Below, piece by piece: positions 42,905 through 49,466 of a stretch of 49,466 nt of DNA. The stretch spans positions 1 through 49,466 of the forward strand of contig CAYQOU010000030.1 of NCBI GenBank assembly GCA_964419255.1, written 5' to 3'. Made by a program: the position numbers and the translations under genes. The DNA is from CAZPHU01 sp964419255. GTDB lineage: Bacteria > Fibrobacterota > Chitinivibrionia > Chitinivibrionales > CAYFVL01. The notes under the pieces were generated by a model, which saw nothing but the letters and a program-made list of their open reading frames with translations, did no database searches and had not been told where the DNA came from. Positions within the stretch are counted from its first letter, which is position 1. Every line of letters starts with the position of its first letter.

Positions 42905-43462
42905 ATGGATATCGAAAATGCCGTTAGAACAATCCTGAAAGAAATTGGTGAAGACCCTGACCGCGAGGGGCTCGTTGACACTCCAAAGAGAGTACGTAAA
43001 GCCTATGAACATGTTCTGGAAGGCTATTCGATGGACTCTCACAAGATACTGAGCAAGGCGATTTTTCATGAAGAGTGCAACCACATGATTATCGTACGGG
43101 ACATCGAACTCTACAGCATGTGCGAGCATCATATGCTGCCGTTTTTCGGCAAGTGCCATATCGGATATATCGCGCAGGATAAGGTCTACGGCGTAAGCAA
43201 GCTGGCCCGACTAGTGAACTGTTTCTCGCGCAGACTTCAGGTGCAGGAACGACTCACTCAACAGATCGCATCCAGCCTCATTGGGCCCATCGATGCGGAG
43301 GGGGTGGGGGTCGTTATCGAAGCACAGCATCTTTGCATGATGATGCGAGGCGTGTCCAAGCAGAATTCGAAGATGATCACCTCCGCGATGCTTGGCTCCT
43401 TTCGATCGGAGATTGCCACAAGAACCGAATTCCTGCGCCTTATCGGGCTTGAACGCGGGTAG
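42905..43462 (+). CDS. folE: GTP cyclohydrolase I (FolE)
   Basis: A 185-residue enzyme of typical length. It converts GTP to 7,8-dihydroneopterin triphosphate, the first step of folate/pterin synthesis. Zinc and catalytic residues are present: Cys and His in MCEHHMLPFFGKCHIGYI near residues 75-92, and the second Cys in AQHLCMMMRG. The LARLVNCFSRRLQVQERLTQQI segment is conserved. GGAG lies upstream. It is convergent with and only four bp from the ptsI-like gene. No other folate genes are nearby. Confidence 0.97.
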   Translation: MDIENAVRTILKEIGEDPDREGLVDTPKRVRKAYEHVLEGYSMDSHKILSKAIFHEECNHMIIVRDIELYSMCEHHMLPFFGKCHIGYIAQDKVYGVSKLARLVNCFSRRLQVQERLTQQIASSLIGPIDAEGVGVVIEAQHLCMMMRGVSKQNSKMITSAMLGSFRSEIATRTEFLRLIGLERG

Positions 43463-43466
43463 ATGT

Positions 43467-45218
43467 CTAGCTGTTTATGGTGATCGGTAACTTATTAAGG
43501 AGCGGTCCGATCATGCGGTTATTGATTCTCTTGACCCACTTGACGATATCTTCCGGGGTGATGATCGCCTCCATGTGTGACACCGACTCGGAAGCTTCGG
43601 CAAAACTGATTTGAGAGATCAACTCCTTTATTATAGGGATGTTGCGCGGGATGACACTGAAGCGCTTGAGTCCCAGGCCGACCAGAAGAACGGTGTGAAA
43701 GGGGTCGCCGGCCATCTCACCGCAAATAGAAATCGGTTTCCCTCCGGCCTTGGATGTCTCGATAGCAGATTTAATGATTTTCAGAAAAGCCGGCTCGACA
43801 GGATTGTAAAGATAATTGACCTTGGGGTTATTTCGATCGGCGGCACTAAGATACTGAAGCAGGTCGTTTGTTCCTATTGAGGCGAAATCGATCTCTTTCA
43901 TAAACGTGTCCATCTCCAGAATTGCCAGAGGGACTTCAAATAAAACACCACAGGGTGGCATGGGCACCCCGATCTCTTTGGCTGTTTCTTTGATGAATTC
44001 TTTGGCTTCCAACCACTCCTGCAGAGTGGTTACCATCGGGAGCATGATTGAGTAGCTACCCTTCTGCCCGGCACGCATAATGGCTTTGAGTTGATCGGCG
44101 AAAATATCTTTTCTGTCCAGAAGGATACGAATTGCACGCCAGCCCATAAAAGGATTGAATTCCTGGGGCATATTGAAGAATGCGGGTATTTTGTCACCGC
44201 CGATATCCATCATACGGAATACGCAGTGTTTCTTCCCGATTTGCTCCAGGATACTGCTGTAGTAGCTATGTTGTTGTTGTTCGGATGGAAATTCCTTACG
44301 ATTGGAAAGCAGATATTCGCTGCGAACCAGCCCGATTCCATCCGCCCCGTACTCCATCGCCAGATGAGCATCATTGGGAAGAGAGATGTTTGCCAGGACT
44401 TCAATCTGGATACCGTCACGGGTATATGCCGGGCGATGCCATTTTTCTTTCAGCTGTTCGAGTATCTGAGTGCCGGGCTTGAGCTTTTCGTAGCGACTGA
44501 CAACGGCGGAAGAGGGCCGGATTGTCACGCTTCCTTCGTCGGCATCAACATAGAGAAGGTCGCCCGGACGGATGTTTTTGTTGAGGTTACGAAGTCCGGA
44601 GACAACCGGAATATCATAGGAGCGGGCAAGAATAGCCGCATGAGACGTGCGCCCGCCGTTTGTGGAGATAACCGCCTGAATTTTCTCGATGTCGTAGGAA
44701 AGAATATCGGAAGGCGTAAAGGTTCGTGAGACTATCAGTACGATGGGCTCCATGAATGTCTTGGCCCTGCCCTCATCCTCTTTGGCATAGGAGATGAGTT
44801 TCTCACAGATTTCCACCATATCCCCGCTTCTCTCCTGAAAATAAGCGGTTCCGGCACTGTTGAACCTCTTGATAAAGTCATTGGATACCAGCCGAATGGA
44901 TGTCTCAAGATCGTATAGTTTGGTGGTGATTGTCTCAACTATCTGCCCGATGAAGGCCGGATCATCGAGGATATGTTCATAGATATTGAGAATAGAAGCG
45001 TCGAATGACCCTGTTTCATCGAAATTCTGTGCATAGGAGCGATATTCTGCTTTTGCCTTATCGCGGATCTCGTTAAATTTCATGATCTGATCGCCAACAT
45101 CCTGGCGATTGATCGATACGACCGATTCCTGCTGAGAGGCGCGTCCGACGAAATAAGCCTTGCCCAACCCCTTGCCGGGAACAATGCTTATACCTTTAAG
45201 CTGTGTTTCTTTTTTCAT
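43467..45218 (-). CDS. ptsI: PTS enzyme I (phosphoenolpyruvate-protein phosphotransferase)
   Basis: A 583-residue cytoplasmic enzyme with full-length domain order: an N-terminal HPr-binding helical domain, the phosphohistidine loop NGGRTSHAAILARS near residues 185-200, and the C-terminal PEP-binding barrel with GIGLVRSEYL, FRMMDIGGDK and SICGEMAGDP. It takes phosphate from PEP to HPr. The ATG at 45218 overlaps the glycogen phosphorylase stop (ATGA), so the two are coupled; a start six codons earlier is less likely. There is no GAF domain, so this is not PtsP. HPr and EII genes are not in the window. Confidence 0.94.
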   Translation of the reverse strand: MKKETQLKGISIVPGKGLGKAYFVGRASQQESVVSINRQDVGDQIMKFNEIRDKAKAEYRSYAQNFDETGSFDASILNIYEHILDDPAFIGQIVETITTKLYDLETSIRLVSNDFIKRFNSAGTAYFQERSGDMVEICEKLISYAKEDEGRAKTFMEPIVLIVSRTFTPSDILSYDIEKIQAVISTNGGRTSHAAILARSYDIPVVSGLRNLNKNIRPGDLLYVDADEGSVTIRPSSAVVSRYEKLKPGTQILEQLKEKWHRPAYTRDGIQIEVLANISLPNDAHLAMEYGADGIGLVRSEYLLSNRKEFPSEQQQHSYYSSILEQIGKKHCVFRMMDIGGDKIPAFFNMPQEFNPFMGWRAIRILLDRKDIFADQLKAIMRAGQKGSYSIMLPMVTTLQEWLEAKEFIKETAKEIGVPMPPCGVLFEVPLAILEMDTFMKEIDFASIGTNDLLQYLSAADRNNPKVNYLYNPVEPAFLKIIKSAIETSKAGGKPISICGEMAGDPFHTVLLVGLGLKRFSVIPRNIPIIKELISQISFAEASESVSHMEAIITPEDIVKWVKRINNRMIGPLLNKLPITINS

Positions 45219-47623
45219 GTTTTTGGAACATCCCAAATCAATTCTCGATACTCTTTGATAGATCTGTCTGATGAAAATGCCCCGGAGCGGGCTATGTTAC
45301 ACAATGACATGCGTAACCATTTCTTACGATCGGCATACATCGAATCAAGCTCGTCCTGTTTGCTGCAATAGTCTTCGAAATCCTGGATGACCAGAAATTC
45401 ATCTGAATCCCGCAAAGAGGAAAGAAGTGGATAAATCGCATGACCATCGGGTATCTGCGAAAGCGAGCTTTCAATCAACCTGAACACTTCAGAAAGATGT
45501 CGGTTCTCTGAGAGCACCGCATACGGTGAATACCCTTCCGGCCGCGCGGGCACATTCTTTTCCCAGTTACCAAATAACATGAGGTTTTCGGCTCCGATTT
45601 GTTCGACCATTTCGACATTCGAGCCCGATCTACTCAGGATACTGAGCGCCCCGTTGAGAGCAAATTTCATGTTGCTCGTACCACTGGCTTCAAGATCGGG
45701 GGTAGCGATTTGCTCGGAGAGATCGGCCGCAGGCACCAGTCGCTCAGCCCAGCTGACGCCATAGTCGGGTACGAATACCACTCTCATCTTGCTGGATACT
45801 CGGGAATCGTTGTTGACCAGATGCATGGCAAGGCTGATCAGATGAATGATCTGTTTTGCCAAATGATCGGAAGGAGCTGCTTTACCCGCAAAGATATGGG
45901 TGCGAGCCGGTCCGAACTGCTCATTGCTGCTCATGCGAATATATCTGGACAGGATACAGAGGACCTGCAGAACCTGCCTCTTATAAGGATGTATCTTCTT
46001 GGCCTGCACATCCATAAACGAGCTGTCATCCACGGCAAAACCGAGTGTCTGATTCAAAACACCTGCCAATTTCCTTTTGGCAGCATGCTTTATATCTCCA
46101 AGGCGATACAGGAATTGTTCATCCTGTGCAAAACGCTCCAACTTGCCCAGCTCCTCAAGATCGTGTGTCCAGCGGTCTCCTATCGCTTCGGTTATCAGAT
46201 TTGCCAGAGGGCGGTTAACACACTGCAACCACCTGCGGTGGGCGATACCGTTGGTGATATTATGAAAACGGGTGTCGGTAAAGGTACGCACGGAGCCAAA
46301 CACCTTAGTGCTGAGTTTTTCCGTCTGTTCCCGGGAAACTCCGTTCACCGAAAATGAGCCCAAAACAGCCAGATGGGCCATTTTGACCCTCTTGACCTCC
46401 CCCTCCTCGATTGCCGACAGTTCTCGAATAAGATCGTTATCGTTGATACCGGTCTTGCGCACCCGATCGAGGTGGCGCTGGTTGATTTCGTAGATGAGCT
46501 GAACATTTCGCGGAACGATCTGTTCCATGAGATATAAAGGCCAATTCTCCAGATTTTCCCGGCTTACCGCATGACTGGTGTAGGCGAATATATCCCGGGT
46601 CATTGTCCAGGCCTCATCGAATGATATCCCGTTCTCATCGATCAGAATACGCATCAACTCCGGCACCGCCAGTGCACACCGGCTGCCGTTGAGCTGAATG
46701 ATAACCTTCTTGGACAGATTCCGCATGTCGCTGTTGTGCTGTTTGAATCTGCGGATTATGTCGCTGAGAGAGGCTGCAACAAAGAAATACTGCTGTTTGA
46801 TCCGAAGCTCAGTGGCTCGCCGAACATCTTCATCGGGAAAAAGAATCTTGGTCAGACGTCCACTCTGAGACTTTTCTTCGCACGCCCGAACATAATCCCC
46901 GTGATTCTGATAATCGGGGAGAAATTCCTCAGAGGGACGGGCGGACCACAGGCGCAGAGTATTCACCGTATCGTTTTTATAGCCGGGAACAGGCATGTCA
47001 TAGGGTACTGCTATGGCTTTGTCGGATGGTCTCCACAACGATTTATTCGAAATCGTCTGACCGGGGTTCGGCTCCACACTCCCGTGAAATCCTATTGTGC
47101 AGGCGTACTCAGGCCGGACGATTTCCCACGGGTGTCCCTTGTGCAGCCAGTCGTAGGGACGTTCTACCTGTATTCCCTGCTGCACTTTCTGATGAAAAAG
47201 GGCATAGTCGTAGCGAATGCCATAGGCCATTGCCGGAATGCCCAGCGATGCCATAGCTTCCTGATAACATGCAGCCAGTCGCCCCTTTCCTCCGTTACCC
47301 AGCTCGAAATCATCTTCCTGGTCGTAAATTTCCTCCAGAGAGAAACCCAGGTTTTTGGAAAGCTGCAGGACACTGTCTTCCAGATTGAGACTGATTACGT
47401 TCTGGTGCAAACTCTTGCCCAGAATATATTCCATCGACAAATAATACACACGACGAAGGTTATTTTCATGATACCGCTTCTGGGTCTCGATCCATTTATC
47501 CACCATCTGACTGCGTACGCCGTAGGAGAGGGCCATGTACTTGTCATAGGGAGTTGCAGTGGCATCATCTTTGGCCAGAAAATAGCGTAGATACCGATAA
47601 TAGAAAGCTTCGAGGTTTTCCAT
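45215..47623 (-). CDS. glgP: Glycogen/starch phosphorylase (GT35)
   Basis: An 802-residue enzyme of the expected length, phosphorolysing alpha-1,4-glucans to glucose 1-phosphate with PLP. Family segments visible are VYYLSMEYILGKSL, ELGNGGKGRLAAC, YGIRYDYALF, and the PLP-lysine motif EASGTSNMKFALNG near residue 645. The ATG at 47623 is chosen; the open frame continues upstream through the tRNA-Ser gene, which cannot be coding. TATAAT (minus strand, 47676-47681) about 50 bp upstream may be its -10 box. Coupled by ATGA to ptsI, it links storage-glucan breakdown to phosphate transfer. Confidence 0.96.
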   Translation of the reverse strand: MENLEAFYYRYLRYFLAKDDATATPYDKYMALSYGVRSQMVDKWIETQKRYHENNLRRVYYLSMEYILGKSLHQNVISLNLEDSVLQLSKNLGFSLEEIYDQEDDFELGNGGKGRLAACYQEAMASLGIPAMAYGIRYDYALFHQKVQQGIQVERPYDWLHKGHPWEIVRPEYACTIGFHGSVEPNPGQTISNKSLWRPSDKAIAVPYDMPVPGYKNDTVNTLRLWSARPSEEFLPDYQNHGDYVRACEEKSQSGRLTKILFPDEDVRRATELRIKQQYFFVAASLSDIIRRFKQHNSDMRNLSKKVIIQLNGSRCALAVPELMRILIDENGISFDEAWTMTRDIFAYTSHAVSRENLENWPLYLMEQIVPRNVQLIYEINQRHLDRVRKTGINDNDLIRELSAIEEGEVKRVKMAHLAVLGSFSVNGVSREQTEKLSTKVFGSVRTFTDTRFHNITNGIAHRRWLQCVNRPLANLITEAIGDRWTHDLEELGKLERFAQDEQFLYRLGDIKHAAKRKLAGVLNQTLGFAVDDSSFMDVQAKKIHPYKRQVLQVLCILSRYIRMSSNEQFGPARTHIFAGKAAPSDHLAKQIIHLISLAMHLVNNDSRVSSKMRVVFVPDYGVSWAERLVPAADLSEQIATPDLEASGTSNMKFALNGALSILSRSGSNVEMVEQIGAENLMLFGNWEKNVPARPEGYSPYAVLSENRHLSEVFRLIESSLSQIPDGHAIYPLLSSLRDSDEFLVIQDFEDYCSKQDELDSMYADRKKWLRMSLCNIARSGAFSSDRSIKEYRELIWDVPKT

Positions 47624-47796
47624 GCTAAAGAGACTGTACTTTTCCTTGAGAGATAAATTTAGTTTGTAATCACTTATTATATATATTGTGCATACTTGTG
47701 TGCTGCAAAAACATCCTCTTTTTCGAATTATTTCAGAAAATCCGGTTATTTTGCAGGAAACTGCGGTGATTACACTCGTAAAGGCGGGACCGAAGA

Positions 47797-47886
47797 TGGC
47801 GGAGGGGAGAGGATTTGAACCTCCGGTACAGTTGCCCGTACGACGGTTTAGCAAACCGTTGCCTTAAGCCTCTCGGCCACCCCTCC
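47797..47886 (-). tRNA. tRNA-Ser (anticodon GCU)
   Basis: A 90-base cloverleaf on the minus strand. The seven-bp acceptor GGAGGGG/CCCCTCC, anticodon loop TTGCTAA, long variable arm (TCGTACGGGCAACTGTACC) and GGTTCAAATCC T-loop fit a class II serine tRNA. Discriminator G is followed by an encoded CCA. Confidence 0.96.
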
Positions 47887-47970
47887 GCAGTCTTTGTGGA
47901 ATCAAAATAGAGAACTTAAAATACTATGTGACTTTAAAGGTGCACAAGGGACAAATTGTCCATGCAGCCC

Positions 47971-48312
47971 TCAGTCGATCTCCTCATATGATGAGACCAC
48001 ATTCAGCACTTTGTTAAGATTGGTCATCTCAAAAAGACGTGACATATAGGATACCGGATCAGGGTCTGTGTTTACGAGGATCAATTGCCTGTTGGATTTT
48101 TGCATCAGGGTATGGTAATACACGATTATACCGACACCATGACTGTCGATAAAATCCGTCTCACTCACATCCAGGATGAGCTTGTCGTGCTTACGCTTAA
48201 ACAGCGCCTCCATTTTCCGAGAAAACTTGCGGTCATCCACTCCAATAACTCGCCCCACCAGCTTCAAAACGGGTATATCGCCGACTTTTTCACTACTTAT
48301 CTTGAGCCCCAT
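47971..48312 (-). CDS. STAS domain protein (anti-sigma factor antagonist)
   Basis: A 113-residue STAS protein of the SpoIIAA/RsbV type. DFIDSHGVGIIVYYH near residues 58-72 carries the Ser that partner kinases phosphorylate. GGAGGAG lies before the ATG at 48312 and excludes the earlier in-frame start. In partner-switching it binds an anti-sigma kinase when unphosphorylated. The CBS-ATPase at 22526 is a candidate kinase, but nothing links the two directly. It stands between two tRNA genes. Confidence 0.9.
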   Translation of the reverse strand: MGLKISSEKVGDIPVLKLVGRVIGVDDRKFSRKMEALFKRKHDKLILDVSETDFIDSHGVGIIVYYHTLMQKSNRQLILVNTDPDPVSYMSRLFEMTNLNKVLNVVSSYEEID

Positions 48313-48556
48313 TGCACTCCTCCATACGTTTTTTCGCTCGTGCATATCTTATTGCATATCATGATTATAGCACTGGGGAAAGAGATTATGCAAATAAAAT
48401 GATTATCAGCGGCCAAACAGACGTTTACAAAACCACTTTTTCCAGGGACCTAAAAGTTTGCCCAAGCCCCTATGCTCCGCGAGATCGTGCCACTAACCAC
48501 GAGAAAACTACCCGGTTTAAATACTACTGAGAAAATTTGTATTCAGGAAGGAAAAG

Positions 48557-48640
48557 TGCCGAAGGGGGGAATCGAACCCCCACGGGATTGCTCCCAACGG
48601 ATTTTGAGTCCGCAGCGTCTACCAATTCCACCACTTCGGC
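48557..48640 (-). tRNA. tRNA-Leu (anticodon CAA)
   Basis: An 84-base class II tRNA on the minus strand. Acceptor GCCGAAG/CTTCGGC, anticodon loop CTCAAAA, a long variable arm and the GGTTCGATTCC T-loop are present. Discriminator A is followed by CTT, so CCA is not encoded, unlike the serine tRNA. Confidence 0.96.
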
Positions 48641-48647
48641 AAAGACA

Positions 48648-48708
48648 TATACCTGAATTGAGCGATTCTCTCGCTGCGATCTGCTCAGAGCCGCTCAATT
48701 CAGGTATA
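48648..48708. repeat. Long perfect palindrome beside tRNA-Leu
   Basis: A 17-bp perfect inverted repeat, TATACCTGAATTGAGCG (48648-48664) and CGCTCAATTCAGGTATA (48692-48708), with a 27-base spacer. Part of it (48659-48674) recurs at 31225-31240. It may be a REP-like element or a terminator of the minus-strand gene at 48757. Confidence 0.6.
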
Positions 48709-48756
48709 AATTAAATTAAGATACTCGCGGATGGCAAGCCCCAAATTTCCAAGCAG

Positions 48757-49032
48757 CTACACTGCAGCACTATCGCTATCGCCCAACCATTCATCATCTT
48801 CCTCATCATCGCTGTCCCCTAACGCATCCTCCTCTGCTCCCTCGTCCAGCGAATTCATGTCCGTTATTGTATCCTCGATGATTGTTTCCGCATGCATCTC
48901 AATAAACTCACAGATATCTTTGGCACCCGGGACGCCCTTTTCAGTGATATGTTCAAGGATGGTCAGTCCTGTAGCGATCATTATATTTCGCACCAACTGT
49001 TCATCATATAATCTGCACATGTTTCCTTTCAT
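48757..49032 (-). CDS. Small acidic protein of unknown function
   Basis: A 91-residue protein. The first 50 residues form a probable helical domain (EQLVRNIMIATGLTILEHI, GAKDICEFIEMHAETI), and the last 30 are extremely acidic (DSDDEEDDEW). GAGAGGA precedes the ATG. There are no transmembrane segments. No family recognised. Acidic tails of this kind occur in protein- or cation-binding factors, but no function can be assigned. Confidence 0.55.
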   Translation of the reverse strand: MKGNMCRLYDEQLVRNIMIATGLTILEHITEKGVPGAKDICEFIEMHAETIIEDTITDMNSLDEGAEEDALGDSDDEEDDEWLGDSDSAAV

Positions 49033-49417
49033 GCAGTCCTCTCTCTTGCTGTAATTGTCAGGTGTGGCTAATCATTTGATTATAGGGGGAGATAGAGACA
49101 CCGCTGGCGACCGCTTGAGAAATAGGCGGAATGATACATCAAACAAGCTTGGCGACTTTGAAACATCGCCCCCCTTCAAGCCCAATTATATCACCGCATA
49201 AAAAAGCGGTCAACCCAATTCTACCCTGAAACGATTAATGCGAGTTTGGCTTATTCCGAAGGGTATGAAATGGTCACCCTCACGGATAAAGCATAATTGC
49301 CGACACCTCGTCGCAACATCTCAAGCCGCGAGAGACACTTGCATTATCATGGAGCACATTCTCGATGAGATGATATGGCATCGATTTACCACCACGCTAC
49401 TATCAGAAGGAGTGAAA
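49033..49417. other. Intergenic stretch without a recognised gene
   Basis: About 385 bp between the acidic protein gene and the ORF start at 49418. No coding frame, RNA gene or clear promoter was recognised on either strand. Confidence 0.35.
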
Positions 49418-49466
49418 ATGACACCCGACGTTTTTTTCATCTACATCCAAAGCGTGCAAACAGTCC
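49418..49466 (+). CDS. Start of a gene running off the window
   Basis: An ATG at 49418 is preceded by a strong Shine-Dalgarno (AGAAGGAG, seven bases upstream) and opens a frame of 16 codons to the window end (MTPDVFFIYIQSVQTV). Too little is visible to name a product. Confidence 0.5.
   Translation, partial: MTPDVFFIYIQSVQTV

Noticed and set aside
47624..47854. N-terminal extension of glycogen phosphorylase by 77 residues
   Set aside because: The extension runs through the tRNA-Ser gene and promoter-like sequence; the family alignment begins near the ATG at 47623.
1..49466. CRISPR arrays, transposases, prophage or integrase genes
   Set aside because: No regularly spaced repeats and no transposase-, integrase- or phage-like protein was found.

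Overview
This window comes from a strictly anaerobic, hydrogen-metabolising bacterium with an outer membrane. The outer membrane is inferred from a TonB-dependent receptor-like barrel and a lipoprotein. Other general traits are chemotaxis, glycogen metabolism and PTS enzyme I. I cannot fix the phylum from sequence alone. The mix of Gram-negative envelope genes with clostridial-type [FeFe]-hydrogenase loci is compatible with Fibrobacterota/Chitinispirillia-like or related groups, but that is only an impression.

The dominant theme is [FeFe]-hydrogenase biology. At the left edge, a minus-strand operon encodes a Rex redox repressor, a thioredoxin-like [2Fe-2S] protein and a putative sensory (group C-like) [FeFe]-hydrogenase that runs off the window (1-2053). 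At 16703-21726, a minus-strand operon encodes an electron-bifurcating hydrogenase: hydC, a GHKL ATPase, a hydD-like [2Fe-2S] protein, hydB and hydA. A second rex lies downstream. Divergent from it (22177-24554) is a signalling module: DRTGG protein, CBS-pair plus anti-sigma-type ATPase, second DRTGG protein and PHP phosphoesterase. It is followed by a maturation operon (24869-30642): TM1266-family regulator, aspartate ammonia-lyase, hydF, hydG, a small unknown ORF and hydE. After an FMN-binding membrane protein and a flavodoxin comes a second hydABC operon (32060-37514). Its HydB is a 1041-residue fusion of a NuoF-type flavoprotein with a GltD/NfnB-like FAD-NADP(H) module. A small ACT/NikR-C-like protein sits beside it.

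Between and around these blocks are ordinary genes. Region 2.2-16 kb holds a MATE transporter, the TonB receptor, two GNAT acetyltransferases, AlgH/YqgE, a DUF4139 protein, an esterase, an M20 peptidase, HU, a NucS-like protein with a degenerate catalytic motif, and a CrtC/AttH-like lipoprotein. Region 38.4-49.5 kb holds two secreted or membrane proteins of unknown function, a chemoreceptor, GTP cyclohydrolase I, PTS enzyme I, glycogen phosphorylase, tRNA-Ser(GCU), a STAS protein, tRNA-Leu(CAA), an acidic small protein and the start of another gene.

Taken together, the window looks like an H2 production/sensing locus. Two soluble bifurcating hydrogenases, predicted to be NADH/ferredoxin-linked and NADP(H)-linked, share one maturation operon. 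They are surrounded by redox (Rex), H2-sensing and partner-switch-like regulators. The points most worth a second look are the HydB-GltD fusion, a HydG lacking one canonical auxiliary-cluster cysteine, the unknown 76-residue protein between hydG and hydE, and the conserved-looking signalling module divergent from hydABC.
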